From assembly GCF_020387415.1 (NCBI RefSeq), contig NZ_JAGWCB010000020.1, positions 310,001-374,000 of the forward strand: 64,000 bases of DNA, given 5' to 3'. This DNA is from Ideonella benzenivorans (lineage in GTDB: Bacteria > Pseudomonadota > Gammaproteobacteria > Burkholderiales > Burkholderiaceae_C). Positions within the stretch are counted from its first letter, which is position 1. The number at the start of each line of letters is the position of its first letter. This document shows, one piece after another, positions 51,744 through 61,945 of this stretch. The notes below the pieces were generated by a model that was given only the letters and a program-made list of their open reading frames with translations, was not told where the DNA came from and ran no database searches. A program made the translations under genes and the position numbers.

Positions 51744-51926
51744 GTGGATACCGTGAGCGAAAACAGAACCTGGATGTGCCTCATCTGCGGATGGATTTAC
51801 GACGAGGCGGCCGGTGATCCCGAGCATGGCATTGCCCCCGGAACCCATTGGGAAGATGTTCCCATGAACTGGACCTGTCCGGAATGTGGTGCCCGCAAGG
51901 AAGATTTCGAAATGGTCCAGATCTGA
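51744..51926 (+). CDS. rubA: Rubredoxin
   Basis: Small iron protein for one-electron transfer in the cytoplasm. The 60-residue protein has the two paired-cysteine knuckles MCLICGWIYDEAAGDPEHG and WTCPECGARKEDF that bind one Fe(Cys)4 centre, with the aromatic core residues between them. The GTG start is the first in frame. A second GTG three codons later is possible. It stands just before the pilG gene in many Burkholderiales, but its partner enzyme is not encoded here. Confidence 0.93.
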   Translation: MDTVSENRTWMCLICGWIYDEAAGDPEHGIAPGTHWEDVPMNWTCPECGARKEDFEMVQI

Positions 51927-51998
51927 GCCAGGCTGCCGTGGCAGCCATGGTGCAGTTTCCCCGGGGCCACCGGGGCGACATTCGTTGGGGGGCGTGAA

Positions 51999-52415
51999 GT
52001 GACCGATGAAGGTCTGACGCAGGCAGCGTCGTCCAGCACCCGGGTGCTGGTGATTGACGACAGCAACACCATTCGGCGCAGCGCCGAAATCTTTCTGCGC
52101 CAAGGTGGTTACGAAGTGATACTGGCCGAGGATGGTTTCGATGCCTTGGCCAAGGTCAATGATTTCGAGCCCGATCTGATCTTTTGCGACATCCTGATGC
52201 CGCGTCTGGATGGTTATCAGACCTGCGCGATCATCAAACGCAATCCCCGTTTTGCCGAGGTGCCGGTCATCATGCTGTCCTCCAAGGACGGCGTGTTCGA
52301 CAAGGCGCGCGGCCGCATGGTGGGGTCGGACGACTACCTCACCAAGCCCTTCACCAAAGACCAGCTGCTGCAGGCCGTGGCCCATTTCCGGGCGCTGGCC
52401 GCGGTGCCGCGGTGA
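51999..52415 (+). CDS. pilG: Single-domain response regulator PilG
   Basis: Receiver-only protein of the Chp/Pil chemosensory system. In Pseudomonas it promotes pilus extension and cAMP production. The 138-residue protein has VLVIDDSNTIRRSAEIFLRQ, the phosphorylated aspartate in IFCDILMPRLDGY, LSSKDGVFDKARGR with the switch serine, and the TKPF lysine. The GTG start is taken because it begins the frame and lies at a normal distance after rubA. It differs from PilH, its neighbour, in the SSKDG segment. This is the usual difference between the two paralogues. Confidence 0.93.
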   Translation: MTDEGLTQAASSSTRVLVIDDSNTIRRSAEIFLRQGGYEVILAEDGFDALAKVNDFEPDLIFCDILMPRLDGYQTCAIIKRNPRFAEVPVIMLSSKDGVFDKARGRMVGSDDYLTKPFTKDQLLQAVAHFRALAAVPR

Positions 52416-52482
52416 GCGGGGTCACTGGACGTGATCCGGCCAGGGGCCTTCCCGGTGCAGTGCTGTTTTGCAGGGTAGCTTC

Positions 52483-52848
52483 ATGAGCATCCAGAACATC
52501 CTTCTCGTCGACGACTCGAAGACTGAGTTGTACTTCCTCTCCGATCTGCTGACCAAGCGGGGCTTCAGCGTGCGCACCGCCGAAAGCGGTGACGAGGCCA
52601 TGCGTCGCCTCAGCGAGGCCAAGCCCGACCTGATCCTGATGGACGTGGTGATGCCGGGGACCAATGGCTTTCAGCTGACCCGCACCATCACCCGCGATCC
52701 GCGCTTTGCCGATGTGCCGGTCATCATGTGCACCAGCAAGGGCCAGGAGACCGACCGGGTCTGGGGGCTGCGTCAGGGCGCGCGCGACTACGTGGTCAAG
52801 CCGGTGGACGCCGACGACCTGATGGCCAAGATCCAGGCTCTGGGCTGA
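52483..52848 (+). CDS. pilH: Single-domain response regulator PilH
   Basis: Second receiver of the pilus chemosensory system. It acts on pilus retraction or as a phosphate sink. The 121-residue protein has ILLVDDSKTELYFLSDLL, the acceptor aspartate in LMDVVMPGTNGFQL, MCTSKGQETDRVWG with the switch residue, and the VKPV lysine. The ATG at MSIQNILLVDD is preferred over one five codons upstream. Spacing is 67 bases from pilG and ten bases to pilI. Confidence 0.93.
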   Translation: MSIQNILLVDDSKTELYFLSDLLTKRGFSVRTAESGDEAMRRLSEAKPDLILMDVVMPGTNGFQLTRTITRDPRFADVPVIMCTSKGQETDRVWGLRQGARDYVVKPVDADDLMAKIQALG

Positions 52849-52858
52849 GCCGGCGGCC

Positions 52859-53380
52859 ATGTCCAACAAGGAAGCATTGCGCGAACTCCAGGTGCGCCTG
52901 GCCAGCCGCCTGCAGGCGGCCCGCGAACGGCCGCGCGAGGCGGGCTGGCTGGCGGTGGAATGCGCCTCGGCGGGCCTGTTGCTGCCGCTGGGGCAGGCCG
53001 GCGAGATCCAGTCGTTGCGCGAGGTGACGCCGGTTCCGCATGCCGCGCCCTGGCTGGCCGGGGTGGCCAATGTACGGGGCCAGTTGCATGCCGTGATGGA
53101 CTTGGCGGTGTTCCTGGGCCTGCGGGAGCCCGGGGCGCCAGCGCGCAGCGGCCAGTTGGTGGTGTTCAACCCGGCCTTGCGCGTGAACTGCGCGCTGCTG
53201 ATCGACCGCCTGGCGGGGCTGCGCGACACCGAGCAGCTGCAGCGCGTGGCGGGCAATGACGGTCCGCGGCCGGCCTTCGCAGTGCGCCAGTGGCGCGACG
53301 CCCAGGGCCGGGTCTGGGACGAACTGGATCTGGCCGCCCTGGTCCAGGATCCGCTCTTTCTGGAGGTGGCCGCGTCCTGA
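52859..53380 (+). CDS. pilI: CheW-like coupling protein PilI
   Basis: Links the PilJ receptor to the ChpA kinase. The 173-residue protein is a CheW-fold domain: LLLPLGQAGEIQSLREVTPV, APWLAGVANVRGQLHAVMDL, and VVFNPALRVNCALLIDRLAG. Residues 1-30 form a charged N-terminal helix (MSNKEALRELQVRLASRL). No pilK methyltransferase or chpB methylesterase follows it, unlike the Pseudomonas cluster. Confidence 0.92.
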   Translation: MSNKEALRELQVRLASRLQAARERPREAGWLAVECASAGLLLPLGQAGEIQSLREVTPVPHAAPWLAGVANVRGQLHAVMDLAVFLGLREPGAPARSGQLVVFNPALRVNCALLIDRLAGLRDTEQLQRVAGNDGPRPAFAVRQWRDAQGRVWDELDLAALVQDPLFLEVAAS

Positions 53381-53425
53381 CGTGGCCGATCCACCGTGAT
53401 TCGAGGCATTCCCTGAGAGGATGAG

Positions 53426-55717
53426 ATGAGCCTGCTCGATCAGTTGAAGAACAAGTTTGCCGCCCGTTCGGCGTCGCAGGACGAGGCGCCGCTGGAGGGC
53501 GCGGTGGCTGCGCCGGAGGGCGGGGATCCCGAGGTGGATCGGCTGCTCAACCAGATCGATCAGCGCCTGGGGCAGGCCCAGGACGCCGCACCGGCGGCCG
53601 ACGCGGAAGAGGCCGGCCTGTCCCAGCTGCCGCCGGAGGTCTCGACCTTCGGTGAGGAGAGCACCGGCCTGCCCTTGATCGGCCGCCGTCCGGTCTATGA
53701 GCAGCAGCGCCTGCTGCTGACGCTGGTCGGCGCGGGGGCGGCGGTGTTCCTGATCACCGGGGCCCTCTCGCTGGGCTCTGCCAGCCGGCAGGCCAGCCAG
53801 CTGACCGCGACCGGTCAGGCTCTGATGCAGTCGCAGCGGCTGGCGAAGTCGGTGTCGCAGGCCCTGGTGGGCAGCCCGGCGGCCTTCCCGGAAGTGCGCG
53901 AGAGCGGACAGGTGCTGGCGCACAACCTGCGCGGGCTGGCCAAGGGGGCGGATGACCTGTCGGCCGTCGGGGGCAGTGCCCAGGATGCCGTGACCCCGCT
54001 GCTGCCCCTGGTGGACCGGGCCGAGAAGAACGCCGGCATCGTGCTGGCGCAGCAAACGGTGCTGACGCAGGTGGGCCAGGCGCTGCGCCTGATCAACCGG
54101 CAGTCGTCCGACCTGCTGGAAACGGCCGAGACCGTGTCCTCGCTGAAGCTGCAGGGCAATGCCTCGCCAGTGGAAATCTCCGCGGTGGGCGAGCTGGTGA
54201 TGCTGACCCAGCGCATCGGCAAGAGCGCCAACGAATTCCTGACGCTGGAGGGGGTGAGTCCCGAGGCGGTGTTCCTGCTGGGCAAGGACCTGAACTCCTT
54301 CCGCGAGATTGCCGATGGCCTGCTGCGTGGCAACGCGGAGCTGCGTCTGCCCGGCACCAAGGATGCCGCCACACGCGAACGGCTGGAACAGCTGATCAAG
54401 CAGTACGAGGAAACGCGCGCGCAGGCCACCGCCATTCTGGGCAACCTGCAAGGCCTGGTGGCCGCCCGTGAGGCCCAGAGCGCAATCGTGGCGGACTCGG
54501 AACCGCTGCGCAAGGGCCTGGAGCAGGTGCAGCGCAGCCTGGAAGGTCAGGGCGGTTTGAGTGCCGGTTACCTGATCGTGCTGCTGGCGTCGGGGGCGGC
54601 CATCCTGGCTGGCGGTGCCGGATTGCTGCGCCTGTTCGTGCGCAACCAGGCCCTGCGGGCCCAGCAGGCGGAAGTGCAGCGGCTGGCCGCCGAGGACCAG
54701 GAACGCGAAGCCAAGCGCGTCAACGATGCGAACCAGGCGGCCATTCTGCGCTTGATGAATGAGCTGCAGACGGTGGCTGAAGGCGACCTGACCCAGCAGG
54801 CGACCGTGACCGAGGACATCACCGGCGCCATCGCCGACTCGGTGAACTACACGGTGGAAGAGCTGCGCTCCCTGGTGGCCCAGGTGCAGGGCACGGCCGC
54901 CCGGGTGACGGAGACCACCCAGCAGGTGGAGCAGACTTCCACCGAACTGCTGGCGGCCTCCACCGAACAGCTGCGCGAGATCCGCGAAACCGGCGAGTCG
55001 GTGCTGCAGATGGCGTCCCGCATCAACCAGGTGTCGGCCCAGGCGCAGCAGACGGCCGCGGTGGCCCGGCAGTCGCTGGAAGCGGCGACCTCCGGCCGCA
55101 AGGCGGTGGCCGACACGATCGACGGCATGAACACGCTGCGCGAGCAGATCCAGGAAACCTCCAAGCGCATCAAGCGGCTGGGCGAATCCTCGCAGGAGAT
55201 CGGCGAAATCACCGAGCTGATTTCCGACATTACCGAGCAGACCAACGTGCTGGCGCTGAACGCCGCCATCCAGGCGGCCTCGGCCGGTGAGGCGGGCCGG
55301 GGCTTCTCGGTGGTGGCCGAAGAAGTGCAGCGGCTGGCCGAACGCTCGGCCGATGCGACGCGGCAGATTGCCGCGCTGGTGAAGACCATTCAGACCGACA
55401 CCCAGGACGCGGTGGCCGCCATGGAGCAGTCCACCCAGGGCGTGGTGCAGAACGCGCAGCTGTCCGACGCGGCCGGTGCCGCGCTGGCCGACATCGACCG
55501 GGTGACGCGCGAGCTGTCCGAGCTGATCGATGGCATCTCCCACGAAGCACGCAGCGAGGCCGAATCCGCCAACGTGGTGGCGGCCAACATCCAGCACATC
55601 TTCGCGGTGACGGAACAGACCGGCGAGGGCACGCGCTCGACCGCCCAGATGGTTCACGACCTCTCGCGTTCTGCCGATGAACTCCGTCAATCGGTGGACC
55701 GTTTCAAGATTGCCTGA
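53426..55717 (+). CDS. pilJ: Methyl-accepting chemotaxis protein PilJ
   Basis: Membrane receptor that signals to ChpA through PilI. The 763-residue protein has a cytoplasmic N-terminus of about 90 residues rich in alanine and acidic residues, then a membrane span near 92-115. A PilJ-type periplasmic region follows to about 370 and a second span lies at about 375-400. HAMP-like helices come next, with the signalling domain at the end. The hairpin tip reads [18 protein letters not shown] and [15 protein letters not shown]. The N-terminal cytoplasmic part is longer than in Pseudomonas PilJ. No methyltransferase gene is nearby, so adaptation may depend on a distant enzyme or be absent. Confidence 0.93.
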   Translation: MSLLDQLKNKFAARSASQDEAPLEGAVAAPEGGDPEVDRLLNQIDQRLGQAQDAAPAADAEEAGLSQLPPEVSTFGEESTGLPLIGRRPVYEQQRLLLTLVGAGAAVFLITGALSLGSASRQASQLTATGQALMQSQRLAKSVSQALVGSPAAFPEVRESGQVLAHNLRGLAKGADDLSAVGGSAQDAVTPLLPLVDRAEKNAGIVLAQQTVLTQVGQALRLINRQSSDLLETAETVSSLKLQGNASPVEISAVGELVMLTQRIGKSANEFLTLEGVSPEAVFLLGKDLNSFREIADGLLRGNAELRLPGTKDAATRERLEQLIKQYEETRAQATAILGNLQGLVAAREAQSAIVADSEPLRKGLEQVQRSLEGQGGLSAGYLIVLLASGAAILAGGAGLLRLFVRNQALRAQQAEVQRLAAEDQEREAKRVNDANQAAILRLMNELQTVAEGDLTQQATVTEDITGAIADSVNYTVEELRSLVAQVQGTAARVTETTQQVEQTSTELLAASTEQLREIRETGESVLQMASRINQVSAQAQQTAAVARQSLEAATSGRKAVADTIDGMNTLREQIQETSKRIKRLGESSQEIGEITELISDITEQTNVLALNAAIQAASAGEAGRGFSVVAEEVQRLAERSADATRQIAALVKTIQTDTQDAVAAMEQSTQGVVQNAQLSDAAGAALADIDRVTRELSELIDGISHEARSEAESANVVAANIQHIFAVTEQTGEGTRSTAQMVHDLSRSADELRQSVDRFKIA

Positions 55718-55769
55718 CGTTCTGACGGCAGCACGGTGGCCTGACTGAGCAAAGGAACCCGGCACGACC

Positions 55770-58700
55770 ATGGACTCAACTCACGATCACGAACTGCCGG
55801 GAGACCTGAGCGCACTGGCCTGGGTGCAGGACGAGCTGCGGCGCACGCTGGACAACGCCCACAAGTCGCTGCGTCGCCAGCTGCGCAACCAGGAGCTGCA
55901 GCCCGCGGACACCGGCCGAGGCCAACCCCATCCCGCCCTGCAGCAGGCCCGTAACCTGATCCATCAGGGGGTGGGGGCGCTGGCGCTGATCGGCCAGGGC
56001 GCGGCCGCCCGCGTGTTGCGGGCCAGCGAGCAGCTGGTGCAGCGCCTGGATGCGGACGAGCTCGTCTGCAGTGCCGAGGTCGTGGACGCGATCGAGCGGG
56101 CCTCCTTTGCGGTGCTGGATTTCCTGGCCCGGCAGCTGGGGGGACGTTCCGCCTCGGCGCTGGGGCTGTTTCCCCAATACCGGGTTGTGGCCGAGCTGGC
56201 CGGGGCCGACCGGGTGCACCCGGCCGATCTGTGGACCGAGACACCGACGCTGACCACGACCGTGGCGACCGCTGGCGCCACGCCGGACCCGCGGGTGCGT
56301 CAGGCCATCGAGGCCCGACTGCTGAAGTACCTGCGCAGCGGGGACGCGGCGTCGGCCCGCCGGATGAGCGATGCCTTCGCGCAGCTGGCCGGTCAGACGG
56401 CGGGGCGGCTGGGCGAGGCCTGGCAGCTGGCGGCCGCCTTCTTCGAGGCCCAGTCGGTGGGGCTGTTGGTGCCCGACCTGTATGCGAAGCGCCTGGCCTC
56501 GCGTCTGCTGGTGCAGTTGCGGGCCGTGGAGCGTGGTGTGCAGGATTGCCCGGACCGCCTGCTGCAAGACCTGATGTTCTTCTGTGCCCGGGCCGGACGT
56601 GACCCGGCCAAGGCCCCGCGCCTGGCCGAAGTGGCCACGCGCTTGGCCCTGCCAGCCCTGGCGGAGGAGCGCTACGACGAGAGCCCGTTGGGTCGGTACG
56701 ACCCGGCGCTGGTGCCGGTGGCGCGGCGGCGCATCGCAGCGCTCAAAGAGACTTGGTCGTCGGTGGCGGCGGGTGAACTGGCCGCGCTGCCGAGCCTGCA
56801 CGAGCAGACCGCGCAGGTGGCGGAATCGATCCGCCAGATCTACCGCGAGGGCGAACGCCTGGCCCAGGCGTTGCAAGCGGCGACCGACACCGCCGTGGCC
56901 TCGGGCCGCGGCCCGGCGCCCGAGCTGGCGATGGAAGTGGCCACCACGCTGCTGTGCCTGGACGCCTCGCTGGACGAGGCCGACCCGGAACACCCCGACC
57001 TGCAGGACCGCATCCAGCAGGTGGCCGGGCGGCTGGAAACCGTCTCGGCCGGCCAACCGGCGCCGCCGCTGGAGCCCTGGGTCGAAGCCCTCTACCGGCA
57101 GGTGTCGGACCGGCAATCCATGGGCAGCGTGGTGCAGGAACTGCGGGCCACCCTGGCCGAGATCGAGCAGCATCTGGACCGCTTCAACCGCCACCCCGAG
57201 GACCGCGAGGTGCTGGCGCCGGTGCCCAACCAGTTCAATGCCATGCGCGGCGTGCTCTCGGTGATGGGGCTGGACCAGGCGGCGCAGGCCGCGCAGCGCA
57301 TGCGCGATGACGTCCACGCCGTGCTGGCGCAGGAAGCCGAGGCCTCCCATGCGACCGAGCAACTGGCCGACAATCTGGGGGCACTGTCCTTCCTGATCGA
57401 CATGATGGGGGTGCAGCCCCAGCTGGCGAAGTCGCTGTTCCGCTACGACCCGGAGACCGGGCGCTTTGCGGCGCGCATGGGCCGGGCCAAGGCAGCACCG
57501 GCCTCGGCCGAGGTCGAACCGGCCCTGCTGGACCGGGTGCAGTCGCTGGCGCGCAGCGCCGGGCAGGAGACGGTGTCGGCCGAGGACTTGAACCGTCACC
57601 TGGAAGGCCTGGCCGACCAGGCCGTGGCGGCCGATCAACCGGCCGTCGCCCAGGCGGTCAGCCAGGCGCGCGAGGCCCTGGCCCAGGCGCCGGACGCCCA
57701 GTCCGCCGAGGCCACCCTGGCCGGCGTGGCCCAGACCCTGGCCACCCTGGCCGCACCACCGGCGGCCGCGCCGGTGCCGGCGCCCGCGGTGGCCAGCGAC
57801 GATGACGACGACATGCGGGAGGTGTTCCTCGAGGAAGCCCGCGAAGTGATCGCCCAGGCCCGCGAGGCGCTCACCCAGTTGGCCGAAGCGCCGCAGGATC
57901 TGGACGCGATGACCACCGTGCGTCGGTCCTTCCACACCCTCAAAGGCAGTTCGCGGATGGTGGGCTTGCGCGCCTTTGGCGAAGCCGCCTGGGCCTGTGA
58001 GCAGCTCTACAACACGCGGCTGGCCGAGGCCCTGGTGCAGGCGGACGCCGCGCTGCGCGGCTTCACCGGCCGGGCGCTGGATGACCTGGCAGACTGGGTC
58101 GACCGTGTGGCCGCCGACCAGGAAGACTCGCCGCGTGGCGAGGCGCTGATCGCCGATGCCCAGGCCCTGCGGACCGGGGGAACACCCGCCGCCACGCCGC
58201 CGGTGGAGGAACCCGTGGGTTGGGCGGCGGCCACGCTGCCCTTGCCGGTGCTGGACGAACCGCTGGCCGCGACGGAGGGGGCTTCGGCTCCCGAGACCGC
58301 TGCGGAAACCTCCGGCTGGCCCGCCACCAGCTTGGAGGCGATGCCCGACCTGAGCAACGGCGGCGTGGATCTGGCCCTGGACTTGGACCTGGATCTGGGG
58401 ATGGGCGCGGTTTCGGGGCTGGACCTGAATCTGGATCTGGACCTGAGCGAAGGTGCCCCCTCCGAGCCGGAGACCGCCGTGCCGGCCGAGGGGCGGCCGG
58501 CCCTGCTTGACGTGCCCGAGGGGTTGGTGGACCGGGTGGCCATCGGCGCCGCGCCCGAGCCCGTCGCGGTACCAGAGCCTCCGCTGCCCCTGCCGGATGC
58601 GTCTGCACCGGACTGGTCCGATACGCAGCTGGAAGAGGCGGCCGCCGAGTCGACGCCGGGGGACGCGCTGCCGCCCGTGGTCAAGGACGAGCCGGTCCAT

Positions 58701-61700
58701 CTGCAGGCCCTGGTGCCGGAGGCGCTGCACGAGCGTGTCCCGTCGGGCGAGCTCCTGGCGCCGTCCGAGGCGCCTGCGTTCTCCGCCGAGGCCGAGGACG
58801 ATGCCGAACGCTACAAGGTGGTCGGTCCGCTGCGCATCCAGATCGCGCTGTTCAACATCTACCTGAACGAGGCCGACGAACAATCCCGCCGGCTGTCGGT
58901 CGAGCTGTCCGAATGGCAGCATGAGCTGGACCGCCCGGTGGGCGAGACGGCGGTGGCCTTGGCGCACTCGCTGGCGGGCAACTCCGCCACCGTGGGTTTC
59001 CAGGATCTGTCGGCCCTGGCGCGGCGGCTGGAGCATGCGCTGGAGCGTTCCCAGGCGCGTGGCCGCGGCGAGGCAGCCGAGGCGGCCTTGTACCTGGCGG
59101 TGGCCGAGGAAATCCGCCGGCTGCTGCACCAGTTCGCGGCCGGCTTCCTGAAGACCATGCAGCCAGAACTGCTGACGCAGCTGAGCGCGCACGAGCACGA
59201 CGAAGCCGCACTGGCGGAGCGCCTGGCCGAGCCGGTGCCGCCCTTGGCGGACGTGTCCGAGCCGGACGAGGTCGAGGGGATGCCCGAAGAGACCGACGGG
59301 CCGGTGACCTCGTTCGCGTCCCTCAATCCGCTGGGCGAGATGCGTTTCTCGGCGCTGGAAGACGCGCCCTTGGCCGAGCCGGTGCCGGTTCCATCGCCCC
59401 ATGCGGGTGCGGTGACGCTGCTGGGTGAACAGATCGAGGCGGCCGATGCGATCGACCCGGAGCTGTTCGGCTTCTTCGTCGAAGAAGGGGCCGAGCTGCT
59501 GCCGGAACTGACCGCGCAGCTGCGGCAATGGGAGTCCCTGCCCGATCAGGTGGCCCCCGGCGTGGCGGCGATGCGGGCCCTGCACACCTTCAAGGGCGGA
59601 GCCCGGCTGGCCGGCGCGATGCGCCTGGGCGAGATGGCCCACCGCCTGGAGACCGCCATCGAGCGGCAGACCGCCCAAAGCCTGGTCGAACCGGCCACGC
59701 TGGCCCAGCTCTACCAGGGCGTGGACCAGTTGGCCGAGGAGTTTGAGCGCCTGCGCAGTGGTGACGCCGAGGCCCTGGCGCCCGTGCCCTCGGCGTCGGC
59801 CGTGATGCCGGCCGCGGTCGAACCGGCGATGGTGGATTCCCTGGCCGAAGCGCTGGTGGAGGCCGCACCCGAGGCGGTGCCGGTCGCCGCCGAGAGGGTG
59901 GCGGGCGGCGCGGCGCCGGAGGCTGCTGCCGAGCCGGCGGTGCGCGTGGACTGGGCCCGTTTCAAGACCCAGGCTCTGCCGGGGGGGGGCCTGACGCCGG
60001 TCGAGACGGGGGCGGAGCTGATGGCAGCGGGCAGCGTGCGCGTGCGTGCGCCGCTGTTGGACCGCATGGTGAGCCATGCCGGCGAAGTCGGCATTGCCCG
60101 GGCCCGGATGGAGACCGACGTCAACCAGATGCAGGGCAGCCTGCGCGAGCTGACCGACAACCTGGAACGCCTGCGGCGCCAACTGCGGGACATGGAGTTG
60201 CAGGCCGAGACCCAGATGGCCAGCCGCATCGAGGCGGCCCGCAGTGCCCAGCAGTCCTTCGACCCGCTGGAAATGGACCGCTTCACCCGGGTGCAGGAGC
60301 TGACCCGGATGATGGCCGAATCGGTGGCCGACGTGGGCACTGTGCAGCGCAGCCTGCAGCAGACGCTGCAGGATGCCGAAGACCAGTTGGCCATGCAGGA
60401 GCGGCTGGCGCGCGATCTGCAAGACGATTTGTTGCAGGCCCGCATGGTGGAGTTCGACACCCTGTCCGACCGGCTCTACCGTGTGGTGCGCCAGTCCGCC
60501 AAGGAGACCGGCAAGCAGGTGCGGCTGAACCTGTCCGGGGGCGGCATCGAACTCGACCGCGCGGTGCTGGACCGCATGGCGCCCCCGCTGGAACATTTGC
60601 TGCGCAACGCGGTGGTGCACGGCATTGAGCCGACGAGCCTGCGTGAAGCGCTGGGCAAACCGGGCGTGGGTCGCATCGACGTGCTGGTGCGCCAGAGCGG
60701 CAACGAGGTCGAGGTGGATGTGCGGGACGATGGCGCTGGCCTGAACCTGGCCCGTATCGCCGAACGGGCCAGTGCCGCCGGCCTGCTGGCGCCGGACAGC
60801 CGGCCCACCGAGGCCGAATTGGCCTCGCTCATCTTCGCGCCCGGTTTCACCACCGCGACCGAGGTGACCGAACTGGCCGGCCGCGGGGTCGGCATGGATG
60901 TGGTGCGCACCGAGGTGACCGCGATGGGCGGCCGCATCGAGACCGCCAGCACCTCCGGCCAGGGTACGGCCTTCCGCATGGTTCTGCCGCTGACCACCGC
61001 GGTGACGCAGGTGGTGTTGATGCAGGCCGGTGCCCAGGTGGTGGCGGTGCCGTCGACGCTGGTTGAAACCGTGCGCCGCGTGCCGGTCGAGGAGGTGCAA
61101 AAGGCCTATGCAACCGGCACGTTGCGCCATGGGGACGAGGACCTGCCCTTCTTCTGGTTGGGCAGCCTGCTGCAGGAGGCGCTGCGGGGCGCCCTGGAAG
61201 GGCGCAGCATCCCGGTGGTGATCGTCCGCAGTGCCGAGCAACGGGTGGCTGTTCACGTCAGCCAGATCCTGGGCAACCAGGAAGTGGTGGTGAAGAACCT
61301 GGGGCCGCAACTGTCCCGGCTGCCGGGCCTGACCGGGATGTCGGTCCGGGCCAATGGCGAGACGGTGCTGATCTACAACCCGGTGGCCCTGGTGGCCGTG
61401 TATGGGGCGGAGGTCCGGACGCGCCTGCAGGCGGTGGTGCCGGCCGGGGCGGTCGATGCGGCGCCGACGCTGCCGGCGGCGGAGCCCGAGGCCAAGGCAC
61501 CGCTGGTGCTGGTGGTCGACGACTCGCTGACCGTGCGGCGCGTGACGCAGCGCTTGCTGCAACGTGAAGGCTACCGGGTGGCGCTGGCCAAGGACGGCCT
61601 GGATGCACTGGAGCGTCTGGCCGAGGAGCGACCGGCCGTGATGCTGTGCGACATCGAGATGCCGCGCATGGATGGCTTCGACCTGGTACGCAATGTGCGT

Positions 61701-61874
61701 GGTGACCTGCGGTTGAACGATTTGCCCGTCATCATGATCACCTCGCGCATCGCAGAAAAGCACCAAGACCATGCCCGCTCCCTGGGGGTGAACCATTACC
61801 TGGGCAAGCCCTATGACGAAGAGGCGCTGCTGGCGCTGGTCCGGGGCTACACACAGGAGGCGGCTGCCCACTGA
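55770..61874 (+). CDS. chpA: Hybrid CheA-type kinase ChpA (PilL) with multiple HPt domains
   Basis: Kinase of the type IV pilus chemosensory system, 2034 residues long. Three HPt domains keep a phosphorylatable histidine: H722 in RRSFHTLKGSSRMVG, H1066 in ALAHSLAGNSATVG and H1272 in RALHTFKGGARLAG. Two earlier HPt-like stretches (about residues 60-100 and 490-520, for example NAMRGVLSVMGLDQ) lack histidine. A leucine/aspartate alternation fills about 866-894. A coiled-coil dimerisation part (about 1440-1540) precedes the ATPase domain (LLRNAVVHGIEPTSL, GRGVGMDVVRTEV), a CheW-like domain and a terminal receiver with D1961 in LCDIEMPRMDGF. Phosphate should flow to the own receiver, PilG and PilH. 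Confidence 0.93.
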   Translation: MDSTHDHELPGDLSALAWVQDELRRTLDNAHKSLRRQLRNQELQPADTGRGQPHPALQQARNLIHQGVGALALIGQGAAARVLRASEQLVQRLDADELVCSAEVVDAIERASFAVLDFLARQLGGRSASALGLFPQYRVVAELAGADRVHPADLWTETPTLTTTVATAGATPDPRVRQAIEARLLKYLRSGDAASARRMSDAFAQLAGQTAGRLGEAWQLAAAFFEAQSVGLLVPDLYAKRLASRLLVQLRAVERGVQDCPDRLLQDLMFFCARAGRDPAKAPRLAEVATRLALPALAEERYDESPLGRYDPALVPVARRRIAALKETWSSVAAGELAALPSLHEQTAQVAESIRQIYREGERLAQALQAATDTAVASGRGPAPELAMEVATTLLCLDASLDEADPEHPDLQDRIQQVAGRLETVSAGQPAPPLEPWVEALYRQVSDRQSMGSVVQELRATLAEIEQHLDRFNRHPEDREVLAPVPNQFNAMRGVLSVMGLDQAAQAAQRMRDDVHAVLAQEAEASHATEQLADNLGALSFLIDMMGVQPQLAKSLFRYDPETGRFAARMGRAKAAPASAEVEPALLDRVQSLARSAGQETVSAEDLNRHLEGLADQAVAADQPAVAQAVSQAREALAQAPDAQSAEATLAGVAQTLATLAAPPAAAPVPAPAVASDDDDDMREVFLEEAREVIAQAREALTQLAEAPQDLDAMTTVRRSFHTLKGSSRMVGLRAFGEAAWACEQLYNTRLAEALVQADAALRGFTGRALDDLADWVDRVAADQEDSPRGEALIADAQALRTGGTPAATPPVEEPVGWAAATLPLPVLDEPLAATEGASAPETAAETSGWPATSLEAMPDLSNGGVDLALDLDLDLGMGAVSGLDLNLDLDLSEGAPSEPETAVPAEGRPALLDVPEGLVDRVAIGAAPEPVAVPEPPLPLPDASAPDWSDTQLEEAAAESTPGDALPPVVKDEPVHLQALVPEALHERVPSGELLAPSEAPAFSAEAEDDAERYKVVGPLRIQIALFNIYLNEADEQSRRLSVELSEWQHELDRPVGETAVALAHSLAGNSATVGFQDLSALARRLEHALERSQARGRGEAAEAALYLAVAEEIRRLLHQFAAGFLKTMQPELLTQLSAHEHDEAALAERLAEPVPPLADVSEPDEVEGMPEETDGPVTSFASLNPLGEMRFSALEDAPLAEPVPVPSPHAGAVTLLGEQIEAADAIDPELFGFFVEEGAELLPELTAQLRQWESLPDQVAPGVAAMRALHTFKGGARLAGAMRLGEMAHRLETAIERQTAQSLVEPATLAQLYQGVDQLAEEFERLRSGDAEALAPVPSASAVMPAAVEPAMVDSLAEALVEAAPEAVPVAAERVAGGAAPEAAAEPAVRVDWARFKTQALPGGGLTPVETGAELMAAGSVRVRAPLLDRMVSHAGEVGIARARMETDVNQMQGSLRELTDNLERLRRQLRDMELQAETQMASRIEAARSAQQSFDPLEMDRFTRVQELTRMMAESVADVGTVQRSLQQTLQDAEDQLAMQERLARDLQDDLLQARMVEFDTLSDRLYRVVRQSAKETGKQVRLNLSGGGIELDRAVLDRMAPPLEHLLRNAVVHGIEPTSLREALGKPGVGRIDVLVRQSGNEVEVDVRDDGAGLNLARIAERASAAGLLAPDSRPTEAELASLIFAPGFTTATEVTELAGRGVGMDVVRTEVTAMGGRIETASTSGQGTAFRMVLPLTTAVTQVVLMQAGAQVVAVPSTLVETVRRVPVEEVQKAYATGTLRHGDEDLPFFWLGSLLQEALRGALEGRSIPVVIVRSAEQRVAVHVSQILGNQEVVVKNLGPQLSRLPGLTGMSVRANGETVLIYNPVALVAVYGAEVRTRLQAVVPAGAVDAAPTLPAAEPEAKAPLVLVVDDSLTVRRVTQRLLQREGYRVALAKDGLDALERLAEERPAVMLCDIEMPRMDGFDLVRNVRGDLRLNDLPVIMITSRIAEKHQDHARSLGVNHYLGKPYDEEALLALVRGYTQEAAAH

Positions 61875-61945
61875 GGCCGGACAATGACGCTGCGGGAAGG
61901 CGGGGCCATCGGCCCGGCACCACCCTGTGTCATGATGTTTCCGCC

